49,427 nucleotides of DNA from Candidatus Omnitrophota bacterium (GTDB taxonomy: Bacteria > Omnitrophota > Gorgyraeia > Zapsychrales > Zapsychraceae), in NCBI GenBank assembly GCA_020429915.1, contig JAGQKV010000004.1, positions 1-49,427 on the forward strand. The letters run 5' to 3'. The notes under the pieces are model-generated. The model was not told where the DNA came from and made no database searches. It worked only from the letters and a program-made list of their open reading frames with translations. Positions 1 to 6,932 of this stretch are shown one piece after another (position 1 is the stretch's first letter; the number at the start of each line of letters is the position of its first letter). The translations under genes and the position numbers were made by a program.

Positions 1-77
1 TCGATCACCCGGTCGATCAACAGGAAGGGAAATCGGTGCGGAATAATTTTCTGAATGTCACGAATGTCTAATTCCAT
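1..77 (-). CDS. fabZ: 3-hydroxyacyl-ACP dehydratase FabZ, N-terminus only
   Basis: The first 25 residues (starting MELDIRDIQKIIPHRFPFLL) carry the FabZ hallmark IPHRxPFLL(I/V)DR, the start of the hot-dog fold that dehydrates 3-hydroxyacyl-ACP in type II fatty acid synthesis. The catalytic His in FabZ lies further on and is outside the window. The ATG is preceded by an AAAGGA ribosome site. It follows fabG by 23 bases and is probably the last visible gene of the riboflavin/fatty acid operon. Only the fragment is seen, so a specialised dehydratase of a dedicated acyl pathway is equally possible. Confidence 0.85.
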   Translation of the reverse strand, partial: MELDIRDIQKIIPHRFPFLLIDRVI

Positions 78-100
78 ATCGGTCCTTTCTGGGAGCTATA

Positions 101-853
101 TTATCGCAAGGACAATCCACCGTCAATCACAATCACCTGTCCCGTGACATACCGGGCCTGGCCCCCCAGCAAATACGCAACACAACCGCTGACGTCCGCG
201 GGCCGACCGATGCGCCGCAAGGGAATCAGCTTCTCAATCTCCTCAATCTTTTCGGGGGAGAAATGCGACACAATGTCGGTTTCGATAAAACCGGGGGCCA
301 CCGCGTTAACCCGCACCTGAGTACGCGCCACTTCCTGCGCCAGCGCCTTGGTAAAGGCGTTCATCCCCCCCTTGCTGGCGGAGTAATTCGTTTGGCCGGG
401 CAGGCCCATGACTCCCGAAACCGACGAAATATTGACGATACTGCCGAACTTCTGCTTCATCAGCGTAACGATGCAATGTCTGGTGAGGTTAAACATTCCC
501 GTCAAGTTTGTGTCGATGACCCGCTGCCACTGCTCGCGACTCATCATCATCAGCGGTTTGTCATCGATGATACCTGCATTGTTGACCAGATAATGAAATG
601 TCCCGAACTCTTCTTTAACGCCCGTGCACCATTCCTTCACGGCTTCAAAATCCGTGACATCCACCCGGGAGGCGGCGCAACGGACGCCCAGCCCGCGGAC
701 CTCCTCCGCCAGCCGGCCGGCGGCCTCATCATTGCGGACATAGCCGAAAGCCACATGGCAACCCTGTCGGGCCAGCGTGAGAACAATATCCCGGCCGATT
801 CCCCGACTTCCCCCGCTGACGATCGCCACTTTGTCGGTGAGATTATTATTCAT
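101..853 (-). CDS. fabG: 3-oxoacyl-ACP reductase, SDR family (FabG-like)
   Basis: A 250-residue short-chain dehydrogenase, the usual FabG length. It has the NADP-binding glycine motif GGSRGIG (residues 14-20), NNAG (91-94), and the catalytic set N116, S143/S144, Y157 and K161 (YSASK). The C-terminus has the usual VTGQVIVIDGG. It should reduce 3-oxoacyl-ACP to 3-hydroxyacyl-ACP in the cytosol. It overlaps the ketosynthase-like gene upstream by 8 bases, and FabZ follows, so reduction and dehydration are coupled in one transcript. The full active site makes it the one clearly competent enzyme here beside a catalytically dead ketosynthase. Assignment to housekeeping rather than specialised acyl synthesis is open. 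Confidence 0.9.
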   Translation of the reverse strand: MNNNLTDKVAIVSGGSRGIGRDIVLTLARQGCHVAFGYVRNDEAAGRLAEEVRGLGVRCAASRVDVTDFEAVKEWCTGVKEEFGTFHYLVNNAGIIDDKPLMMMSREQWQRVIDTNLTGMFNLTRHCIVTLMKQKFGSIVNISSVSGVMGLPGQTNYSASKGGMNAFTKALAQEVARTQVRVNAVAPGFIETDIVSHFSPEKIEEIEKLIPLRRIGRPADVSGCVAYLLGGQARYVTGQVIVIDGGLSLR

Positions 854-2087
854 AGCGTCTTAAAATCATACTGGCATGATTGCCGCTGACCCCGAAGGCA
901 TTGATCAACACCGTCGCCACCTTGGCGGCGCGTGATTCGTTGGGCACGTAATCGAGATCGCAATCCGGATCGAGCTCCTTGAGGTTGACCGTCGGCGGGA
1001 TAAATCCCTGCTCCAGCGTGCCGAGCGCCGCGGCGGCCGCCAGCGCTCCGCCGGCACTGTAGGTCTCGCCGACCATCGACTTCACGGCGGTGACTGGTAT
1101 CTCCCGGCTGCGGGAACCAAAGACTTCCTTGATGGCCCGGGTTTCGATCCGGTCGGCGGCCGGAGTCGAGTTGGCATTGGCGAAGATCACATCGATGTCC
1201 TGCGGCGCAAGATTTGCATCCTGCAAGGCATCGCGCATCACTTCGATCATACCCGTCCCCTTGGGGTTAAACCTGTTCATACGGAAGGGATCAAAATAGT
1301 AACCGAAACCGACGACCTCGGCCAAGATATGCGCGTCGCGCTTCACGGCGTGGTCGAGATCTTCAAAGGCCATCAGGCACGCCGCCTCCCCGAAGGTGAT
1401 TCCGTTGCGACGCCGGTCGAACGGGCAGCTGACATATGTCTCCCCCGCCCGTGATCCCGACAAGTACTCCAGCGTATGAAAACCCAGGTACGTCGGTTCG
1501 CACAACTCCTCCACCGTGCCGGCATACACCAGTTTGGCGCGGTTCAATCGAATAAAATCGGCCGCGTAACTCATAGCGTCGATACTCGAAGTAAATCCGG
1601 TGGATATGGTGGTATTAAAACCCTGTATGTTGTTCCAAATAGAGACCTGGCTTGCCGGTGAGTTGATCACCGTATTGGGAAAATGCGCCGGATTAGTGTA
1701 GCGCGGCCCTTCAGTGAGCGTCACCCGGTCGAAGTCGCTGATACTTTTCAGGCTGCCGAAAGTGGTCCCCACCGACACGCCCACATCATCGGTGTTCTCT
1801 TCGGTAATCTCAAACCCGCTGTCGTCGATGGCAAGACGGGCAGCCGAACACAACAGTTTGGTGGCCCGGTCGAGCGACCGCAACCCCTTTTTTCCCATAT
1901 AGATCTTCGGGTCGAAATCGTTGATCTCGCCCGCGATATTCACGCGAAAGCGGTCGTCGATGTCGAACAGCGTGATGGGTTGAAAGCCGTGACGCCCCTC
2001 GCGCAGAGCACGCCAATATTCTTCCTTGCCGTGACCGTTGCAGGCAAAGATCCCCAGACCGGTCACAACAATCCGTTTGCTAGTCAT
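846..2087 (-). CDS. Beta-ketoacyl synthase-like protein lacking the Cys-His-His triad
   Basis: 413 residues, full length for a FabF-type ketosynthase, with thiolase-fold signatures throughout: VVTGLGIFACNG at the start, a conserved K336 in AVKSMVG, and a C-terminal NAFGVSGNHAS motif. All three catalytic positions are changed. The nucleophile segment reads ISTGFTSS (161-168) with F165 where Cys belongs. The first His segment reads NANSTP (304-309), lacking the usual HGT. The second reads VGE with E341 for His. It therefore cannot condense acyl chains by the known mechanism. In type II polyketide and aryl polyene systems such subunits act as chain-length factors beside an active ketosynthase; that role is inferred here. 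It starts 2 bases after ribE and overlaps fabG by 8. Confidence 0.85.
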   Translation of the reverse strand: MTSKRIVVTGLGIFACNGHGKEEYWRALREGRHGFQPITLFDIDDRFRVNIAGEINDFDPKIYMGKKGLRSLDRATKLLCSAARLAIDDSGFEITEENTDDVGVSVGTTFGSLKSISDFDRVTLTEGPRYTNPAHFPNTVINSPASQVSIWNNIQGFNTTISTGFTSSIDAMSYAADFIRLNRAKLVYAGTVEELCEPTYLGFHTLEYLSGSRAGETYVSCPFDRRRNGITFGEAACLMAFEDLDHAVKRDAHILAEVVGFGYYFDPFRMNRFNPKGTGMIEVMRDALQDANLAPQDIDVIFANANSTPAADRIETRAIKEVFGSRSREIPVTAVKSMVGETYSAGGALAAAAALGTLEQGFIPPTVNLKELDPDCDLDYVPNESRAAKVATVLINAFGVSGNHASMILRRYE

Positions 2088-2089
2088 AT

Positions 2090-2677
2090 TTACTTTGCCA
2101 TCTGCCTTTCGATGTACCGGGCGAGAATGTCGACCTCGATATTGACAGGATGACCTTCCGGCAGCGCACCCAGATTGGTATGCTTTTCGGTAGCCGGTAT
2201 GATATAGACGGAAAATTCACCCACCGAGACTTCACCCACGGTAAGACTGACACCGTTGACGGTCACTGATCCCTTGGGGGCCAAATAACGCGCGATACTG
2301 TTGTCCAGAGAGAACCGCAACTCCAGGTAGTTCTCACGGGTCACCCGTTCCTTAAGGGTCTCGATGCGGTCGACGTGGCCGGAAACAATATGGCCGTCGA
2401 GCCTGCCGTCAGCCCGGACCGCCCGCTCCAGATTAACCCGGTCACCGGCCTTGAGCTTTCCCAAGGTCGTGGCTCGCAAAGTCTCCCACATAACGTCAAA
2501 TGTCAAGCCTGAGCCGTCGTGTCCGGTTACGGTCAGACATACGCCGTCGACCGCAATACTTGCTCCCAATTCCGTATCAACGAAGACCTTCCCGGCCTCG
2601 ACGGATAGTACGGCCAAATTGGGCCGCTCCTCCAGCCGACGTACGGTTCCGGTTTCTTCAACGATTCCTGTGAACAT
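2090..2677 (-). CDS. ribE: Riboflavin synthase alpha chain
   Basis: 195 residues beginning with the family hallmark MFTGIVEETG. Two lumazine-binding barrels are visible: one in the N-terminal half (GVCLTV, then SGHVDR) and a second repeat in the C-terminal half (VNGVSLTV, IPATEKHTNLG). The enzyme dismutates two 6,7-dimethyl-8-ribityllumazine molecules into riboflavin, using the RibH product made from the same operon. Its start overlaps the reductase-domain gene upstream by 20 bases, suggesting translational coupling. The length is slightly below the usual 200-215 residues, but both repeats look intact. Confidence 0.95.
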   Translation of the reverse strand: MFTGIVEETGTVRRLEERPNLAVLSVEAGKVFVDTELGASIAVDGVCLTVTGHDGSGLTFDVMWETLRATTLGKLKAGDRVNLERAVRADGRLDGHIVSGHVDRIETLKERVTRENYLELRFSLDNSIARYLAPKGSVTVNGVSLTVGEVSVGEFSVYIIPATEKHTNLGALPEGHPVNIEVDILARYIERQMAK

Positions 2678-3329
2678 CGCCTTGCACCAATATATCGGGA
2701 TTGATTCGTTTTATCTTGAGATTGGTTAATCGATACAGCCGGGTGACAGCCAGTGCCGGCAGACCGACAACTGAATCCAGGGCCGCGTTGTCACCCATGA
2801 TTTTCGGCGCGATATAGATGTCCATACTGTCCACCAAACCGTCGCGCAAAGCCTGTCCGATCAGAGTCGGCCCGCCCTCGATGAGGACCTTCTCCAAACC
2901 CGCCCGGGCCAGTTGATCGAACAGAAACGGCAGACTCACCCGGTCGCGCCGACGTGGACAAAGCACCACCCGGACACCCATCGCCTCAAACCGCCGAATA
3001 CGTTTGCTATCCGCCCGGCGGGTAGTGGCCAGCCAGCACAATTCCGGTAATTGAAAGACCTTGGCCCGGGGAGAGACCCGGAGAGTGGAATCCACGACAA
3101 CTTTAATCAAGTTGCCGCGCCGGACACCGGTCAGACGGGGATTGTCCTTTATGACCGTTTCGGCACCGGTCATGATCGCTTTGAAGCGGTCGCGCCGCTG
3201 CCGGGCAAATAAACGCGTTTGGGATGAGGTGATCCATTGGGACCGGCCGTTCGCCGCGGCCACCTTGCCGTCCAGGGTCTGAGCGGATTTAGCCACGACA
3301 TAAGGCCGGCGCCGCGACACTTTAGCCAT
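2658..3329 (-). CDS. ribD: RibD reductase domain, stand-alone (pyrimidine reductase)
   Basis: 223 residues matching only the C-terminal, dihydrofolate-reductase-like half of RibD: RPYVVAKSAQTLDGKVA, GAETVIKDNPRLTGVR and IEGGPTLI. This half reduces the ribosylamino-pyrimidine intermediate with NADPH. The N-terminal zinc deaminase half of ordinary RibD (HAE and PCxxxG motifs) is absent, and no separate deaminase gene lies in the window, so deamination must be encoded elsewhere. The ATG overlaps the PHP gene upstream by 8 bases, and the 3' end overlaps ribE by 20. The clean ATG start and tight packing argue for a genuine single-domain gene rather than a truncation. Confidence 0.88.
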   Translation of the reverse strand: MAKVSRRRPYVVAKSAQTLDGKVAAANGRSQWITSSQTRLFARQRRDRFKAIMTGAETVIKDNPRLTGVRRGNLIKVVVDSTLRVSPRAKVFQLPELCWLATTRRADSKRIRRFEAMGVRVVLCPRRRDRVSLPFLFDQLARAGLEKVLIEGGPTLIGQALRDGLVDSMDIYIAPKIMGDNAALDSVVGLPALAVTRLYRLTNLKIKRINPDILVQGDVHRNR

Positions 3330-4146
3330 GCGCCCGTTCTTTCAATTTTTCCACTTGTTCGTAGGGTATGGTGGCTTTGCCCAAGTAGGTGTTCTTCTTG
3401 GCATCACCGTGGGCGTCTGACCCCCCGGTGGCCACGAGATCGTACTTCTTGGCTATCTTGGCGTAGAATTCCGTCGTTGCGGGTGTGCAGTTGGGATAGT
3501 AAACTTCCAGGCCTTGCATACCGGCCTCGACAAACTGCGGGATCAACTCGTCCACCCTGGTGAACATCGGATGCGCCAACACCGCGACTCCGCCGTAACT
3601 GCGGATCAAATCGATGGCCTCGACCGGTGTCAGTTTTGTCTTGGGAACAAACGCCGGACGGTCGTCGGCCAAATACCTGTCGAAGGCGGCCTGCATATTC
3701 GGCACCACTCCGTTCTTGACCAAGACGGTGGCCAAATGCGGACGACCCACCGCGCCGCTTTCGGTCAGTGAGCAAACTTCGTCGTAATCGATGCCGGATA
3801 TCCCCAAGTCGGAGAGTTTTTGGATCATCAGCCGCATACGCTCGCCGCGCGAATGCTGCATGGTCTCAAGACGCTCTTGCATCTCCGCGTTTTGATAGTC
3901 AAAAAGGTAACCCAGCATATGCACGTCGCGTCCGTTGGCCTGGGTGGACAACTCGACGCCGGGGATCACCTCGATATCATATTGCTCCGCGGCTTTTTTC
4001 GTCGGCGCAATGCCGTCGACGATATCGTGATCAGCGATGCCGATGCAAGCGACCCCCGCGGCATGGGCCTGCTGCGCCACTTCTTCCGGAGAAGAGGTGC
4101 TGTCGGAAAAATGGGTGTGGATATGAAGATCTGCCGTCTTAGTCAT
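3322..4146 (-). CDS. PHP-family phosphoesterase (YciV/TrpH-like)
   Basis: 274 residues of the polymerase-and-histidinol-phosphatase fold. Metal ligands are visible in ADLHIHTHFSDST near the N-terminus, IADHD around residues 37-41, IPGVELS, AHPMF and, near the end, GGSDAHG. The family includes RNase AM/YciV, which removes phosphate or trims short 5' nucleotides, and the length fits. The substrate cannot be read from the sequence. It lies between nusB and the RibD reductase, overlapping both by 8 bases. A RibD-side riboflavin intermediate must be dephosphorylated before RibH acts and usually HAD enzymes do this, so a riboflavin phosphatase role is conceivable but unsupported beyond context. Confidence 0.85.
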   Translation of the reverse strand: MTKTADLHIHTHFSDSTSSPEEVAQQAHAAGVACIGIADHDIVDGIAPTKKAAEQYDIEVIPGVELSTQANGRDVHMLGYLFDYQNAEMQERLETMQHSRGERMRLMIQKLSDLGISGIDYDEVCSLTESGAVGRPHLATVLVKNGVVPNMQAAFDRYLADDRPAFVPKTKLTPVEAIDLIRSYGGVAVLAHPMFTRVDELIPQFVEAGMQGLEVYYPNCTPATTEFYAKIAKKYDLVATGGSDAHGDAKKNTYLGKATIPYEQVEKLKERAHG

Positions 4147-4573
4147 CGGTAGGCTCGCCTTGCGGCTGCAGCTCTGTCTTGTGGATCTTGTCCAAAATGC
4201 CGTTGACGAATTTGCTGGACTCGACGTCCCCGAATTTCTTGGCGAGTTCCACGGCTTCGTTGATGGTTACCTTGGGGGGGATATCACTGGCATACAGCAA
4301 TTCAAAGACGCCCATCCTCAGAATATTACGATCAATGATGGCCATCCGTTTCAACTGCCAGTTCGTGGCATACTTGGAGATTTTCTCGTCTATGTCTTCG
4401 AAGGACTTTTCAACACCCTCAATAATTCGGTTTGTAAAGTTTCTGACAGTGCTGTCGTACTTTTCCTTCAATTCCCAGTAGTTATCGCTGGCCATGGTGA
4501 TCGGCCGCCTGGTAATTTCAGCCTGGTACAGAATCTTGAGCGCCTCTTCCCGGCCTTTGGTTCTTTTTCGCAT
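4139..4573 (-). CDS. nusB: Transcription antitermination factor NusB
   Basis: 144 all-helical residues with the NusB signatures REEALKILYQ near the start and INEAVELAKKFGD followed by SSKFVNGILDK near the end. NusB pairs with S10 (NusE) on boxA RNA in rRNA antitermination complexes. It sits 32 bases after ribH, a ribH-nusB arrangement found across many bacteria, and overlaps the PHP gene by 8 bases. Nothing unusual is seen in the protein. Confidence 0.93.
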   Translation of the reverse strand: MRKRTKGREEALKILYQAEITRRPITMASDNYWELKEKYDSTVRNFTNRIIEGVEKSFEDIDEKISKYATNWQLKRMAIIDRNILRMGVFELLYASDIPPKVTINEAVELAKKFGDVESSKFVNGILDKIHKTELQPQGEPTDD

Positions 4574-4605
4574 GGCTTCCGTCCTCGCTGTCGTTCTCGG
4601 GAGAG

Positions 4606-5070
4606 TTAAATCTCCTGGATGATGTTAATCATTTCCACTGCCGCGTCGGCAGCGTCCCGTCCTTTATTGCTGCCCCTTGTTTTGGCCCGCTGATTGGCCA
4701 GTTCCACGGTCGGAGTGGCCAGGACCTCAAAGATGACGGGCTTTTGGGTGAGCAGCCCCACTTCCATAATACCACGTGCTGCGCCGTCCGCAACCAGGCG
4801 ATAATGATCTGTCTCTCCCTGAATAACGGCCCCCAGGCAGATCACGGCGGCGATCGTCTTTTTTTGGGCGTGTTTGAGGGCAGTAAGGGGGATCTCAAAC
4901 GCCCCCGGCACCCAAGTGATGACCACATCCGAACGGCGATAACCGTGCTTGGTCAACTGGTCCAGGCAACCTTCCAGCAAACGCGCGCAAATCGGCTCAT
5001 TGAAACGCCCGACCACGATCGCGATTTTCTTTTTGGCCTGACCGGCCTTTTTTGCAGTAGCTGCCGTCAT
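4606..5070 (-). CDS. ribH: 6,7-dimethyl-8-ribityllumazine synthase
   Basis: 154 residues of the lumazine synthase family: VVGRFNEPIC near the N-terminus, WVPGAFEIP (53-61), and GETDHYRLVADGAARGI with the catalytic His at 89. SNKGRDAA near the C-terminus matches the usual NKGxEAA phosphate-side motif. The enzyme condenses the ribitylamino-pyrimidine with the DHBP made by the RibBA-like protein encoded just upstream, giving the RibE substrate. The family's F-G-V-L-T segment reads FEVLA here, a minor change. An N-terminal extension of about 14 Lys/Ala-rich residues precedes the fold. Confidence 0.94.
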   Translation of the reverse strand: MTAATAKKAGQAKKKIAIVVGRFNEPICARLLEGCLDQLTKHGYRRSDVVITWVPGAFEIPLTALKHAQKKTIAAVICLGAVIQGETDHYRLVADGAARGIMEVGLLTQKPVIFEVLATPTVELANQRAKTRGSNKGRDAADAAVEMINIIQEI

Positions 5071-5126
5071 TTGTGAAAGATCTCACTTTTCTGTCCGGGC
5101 AACCCGTGCTGCGGACGAAGCTTGCA

Positions 5127-6281
5127 TTACTTCGATATCAGCTTATCTTGAGACGCCGGCTTAAACGGGACCCGCTCGCTGACCGACAGGCCGAACCCGT
5201 CCAGCCCGACGATTTTCCGCGGATTATTGGTTACGAGACGGATGTCCTTGATTCCCAAATCCACCAGAATCTGCGCGCCGAGTCCGTAATGCCTTAAGTC
5301 CGGTAGAAACTGGATTTGATCCTCATCCGCCGGTTTGGCCTCTTTCTTGCGGCCGGAGTCCGACAACGCGTTAAGATTGAGTTCCCGCTGGGGCTTGCGC
5401 ATATAGATCAGTACACCCGATCCGTTTTCACTGATCATACGCAGGGCCGCATCGAGCGACCCGGAACTGCGCAAACCTTGCGCGCTGAACGCATCGTTCC
5501 ACACGTTCTCCGCATGGACCCGCACCAAAGTCGGCTGCGCCGCAGCAATATCTCCGAAAATCAGGGCCGCATGTTCGATACCGTCGACCTGGGACAAGTA
5601 CTGGATGACCCGAAATTGTCCGTAATCCGTAGCCAGTTGGGCCTCATTTCCCCGTTCGACCAACCGTTGGTACTTGGTAAGGTGTTCGATCAGACTGTCA
5701 ATTGTGCAAATCTTGATATCATGCTTTTGAGAAAACTCCAGCAAGTCCTGCGTCCGCGCCATCGTACCGTCTTCATTCATGATTTCGCAGATCACGCCGG
5801 CCGGGTACAGACCTGCCAACCGGGTCAAATCCACCGAGGCTTCCGTGTGCCCGGCACGCACCAGGACTCCGCCGCGCTGGGCGCGTAAGGGAAAAAGATG
5901 GCCCGGAGTAATAATGTCATCGGGCTTGGCGTTATCGTCGATGAGCAACTTGACCGTGTAACTCCGGTCGGCCGCGGAAATCCCGGTAGTAATTCCCTTG
6001 GCGGCATCCACGGAGATAGCCCAGCCCGTGTCGCACCGCTGATGTTTCCGACTGTGGTCCAGCTTCATCGGGTGCAGATCCAGCTGGTCAAGACGCTCAG
6101 CCTCCATCGGGACGCAAACCAGCCCCCGAGCCTCCTTGGTCATAAAATTGATGATGTCGGGCGTGATGAACTCGGCGGCGCACAACAAATCCCCCTCATT
6201 TTCACGGCCTTCATCGTCCATGACAATAATCATTTTTCCGGCTTTCAGGTCCTCGAGAACTTCTTCAATCGTATTGAACAT
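5127..6281 (-). CDS. ribBA: RibBA-like: DHBP synthase fused to a degenerate GTP cyclohydrolase II domain
   Basis: 384 residues. The N-terminal half (about 1-200) is an intact 3,4-dihydroxy-2-butanone-4-phosphate synthase: DDEGRENEGDL (22-32), TTGISAADR (98-106), TPGHLFPLRA (125-134), GHTEASVDL. The second half has the cyclohydrolase II scaffold (VRVHAEN, YGLGAQILVDLGI, LVTNNPRK) but no zinc site. The first Cys position is N259, and the usual RCDCG segment is R271-S-S-G. The Q-E-G-R-G-I-G-L loop is also lost (KPQREL). By family knowledge the domain should not open GTP; such RibBX-type fusions are known. It heads the operon behind a dedicated promoter and an attenuator-like hairpin. Confidence 0.9.
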   Translation of the reverse strand: MFNTIEEVLEDLKAGKMIIVMDDEGRENEGDLLCAAEFITPDIINFMTKEARGLVCVPMEAERLDQLDLHPMKLDHSRKHQRCDTGWAISVDAAKGITTGISAADRSYTVKLLIDDNAKPDDIITPGHLFPLRAQRGGVLVRAGHTEASVDLTRLAGLYPAGVICEIMNEDGTMARTQDLLEFSQKHDIKICTIDSLIEHLTKYQRLVERGNEAQLATDYGQFRVIQYLSQVDGIEHAALIFGDIAAAQPTLVRVHAENVWNDAFSAQGLRSSGSLDAALRMISENGSGVLIYMRKPQRELNLNALSDSGRKKEAKPADEDQIQFLPDLRHYGLGAQILVDLGIKDIRLVTNNPRKIVGLDGFGLSVSERVPFKPASQDKLISK

Positions 6282-6318
6282 GTGTACTTATCCTTGCTTG
6301 GTTATTGACCCTGACTAT

Positions 6319-6350
6319 TAAAAAAAAATCCCACTACGCGGTTGGGACTT
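6319..6350 (-). terminator. Attenuator-like hairpin in the ribBA leader
   Basis: On the minus strand, arms around UCCCA (6347-6343) and UGGGA (6333-6329) pair. They are extended by A-U, A-U and G-U pairs at the base and one C-G pair past a bulged A, and a run of nine U follows (to 6319/6320). This is a rho-independent terminator geometry. No minus-strand gene lies upstream of it. It sits between the ribBA promoter and the ribBA start codon, so it looks like a leader attenuator rather than an ordinary gene end. Confidence 0.6.
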
Positions 6351-6389
6351 AAGCCATTATTATATTATAATCATAGTAATTTTGGAGCT

Positions 6390-6418
6390 AATATATTGAA
6401 AATGTTAGGGGTTGTCAA
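6390..6418 (-). promoter_or_regulatory. Sigma-70 promoter of the riboflavin operon
   Basis: Minus strand: TTGACA (6418-6413), a 17-base spacer, then TATATT (6395-6390). Initiation is expected near 6383, giving a leader of about 100 bases to ribBA that contains the terminator-like hairpin. The -35 hexamer overlaps that of the opposing cinA promoter by five bases. Confidence 0.75.
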
Positions 6419-6440
6419 GCTTTTTGTCCTGCCCTATAAT
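6412..6440 (+). promoter_or_regulatory. Sigma-70 promoter of cinA, leaderless
   Basis: Plus strand: TTGTCA (6412-6417), 17-base spacer, perfect TATAAT (6435-6440). The ATG of the cinA-domain gene begins at 6447, six bases after the -10 box, exactly where RNA synthesis should begin. The mRNA should therefore have no leader and no ribosome-binding site. Confidence 0.8.
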
Positions 6441-6446
6441 GTCTCA

Positions 6447-6914
6447 ATGACTGTGGAGACGAAAGTTATTCTGAAGCTTACACTTAGCCAAAAAACCGTG
6501 AGCGTGGCCGAGTCCTGCAGCGGTGGGTTGATCGCCCACCGGTTGACGAACGTGCCGGGCAGCTCCGCCGTATTTCTAGGCGGTGTCGTAACTTACAGCA
6601 ACCTAGCCAAACAGAAGGTGCTCCGGGTCCCGGCCGATCTCATCTCGACCCACGGTGCGGTGTCTGCTGATGTCGCCCTCAGCATGGCCCAAAAGGTCCG
6701 CAGCCGGCACGGATCCGATTACGGACTGGGCGTCACCGGGATCGCCGGCCCGGGGGGCGGCTCCCGGCAGAAGCCGGTTGGCCTGGTCTTTATCGCCGTC
6801 AGCTCCGCCAAGGATGCCCGTTGCGTGGAGTGCCGCCTGGAAGGCGACCGGCAGGCGATTAAAAAGAAGTCCTCAACCAAGGCCCTCAAACTTTTATATG
6901 AATTTGCCTGCTGA
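6447..6914 (+). CDS. pncC: CinA C-terminal domain protein (PncC-like NMN amidohydrolase)
   Basis: 155 residues covering only the CinA C-terminal (amidohydrolase) domain: AESCSGGLIAHRLTNVPGSS, GGVVTYSN, STHGAVSA and GVTGIAGPGGG, followed by KPVGLVFIA. The family deamidates nicotinamide mononucleotide to nicotinate mononucleotide in the pyridine nucleotide salvage cycle. The start is fixed by the promoter: TATAAT ends six bases before this ATG, and an in-frame extension to 6342 would begin upstream of the promoter. It is the first gene of a plus-strand run, with 18 bases before the next gene. The N-terminal CinA molybdopterin-like domain is absent, as in PncC. Confidence 0.9.
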   Translation: MTVETKVILKLTLSQKTVSVAESCSGGLIAHRLTNVPGSSAVFLGGVVTYSNLAKQKVLRVPADLISTHGAVSADVALSMAQKVRSRHGSDYGLGVTGIAGPGGGSRQKPVGLVFIAVSSAKDARCVECRLEGDRQAIKKKSSTKALKLLYEFAC

Positions 6915-6932
6915 GCCAGGCCCGATAATCCC

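Noticed and set aside
846-2087. Ketosynthase-like gene as a pseudogene
   Set aside because: The frame is full length, translationally coupled to ribE and fabG, and conserved outside the active site, so loss of catalysis looks selected.
6282-6411. FMN riboswitch upstream of ribBA
   Set aside because: The predicted leader before the hairpin is only about 35 bases, and the conserved FMN aptamer elements are not seen.
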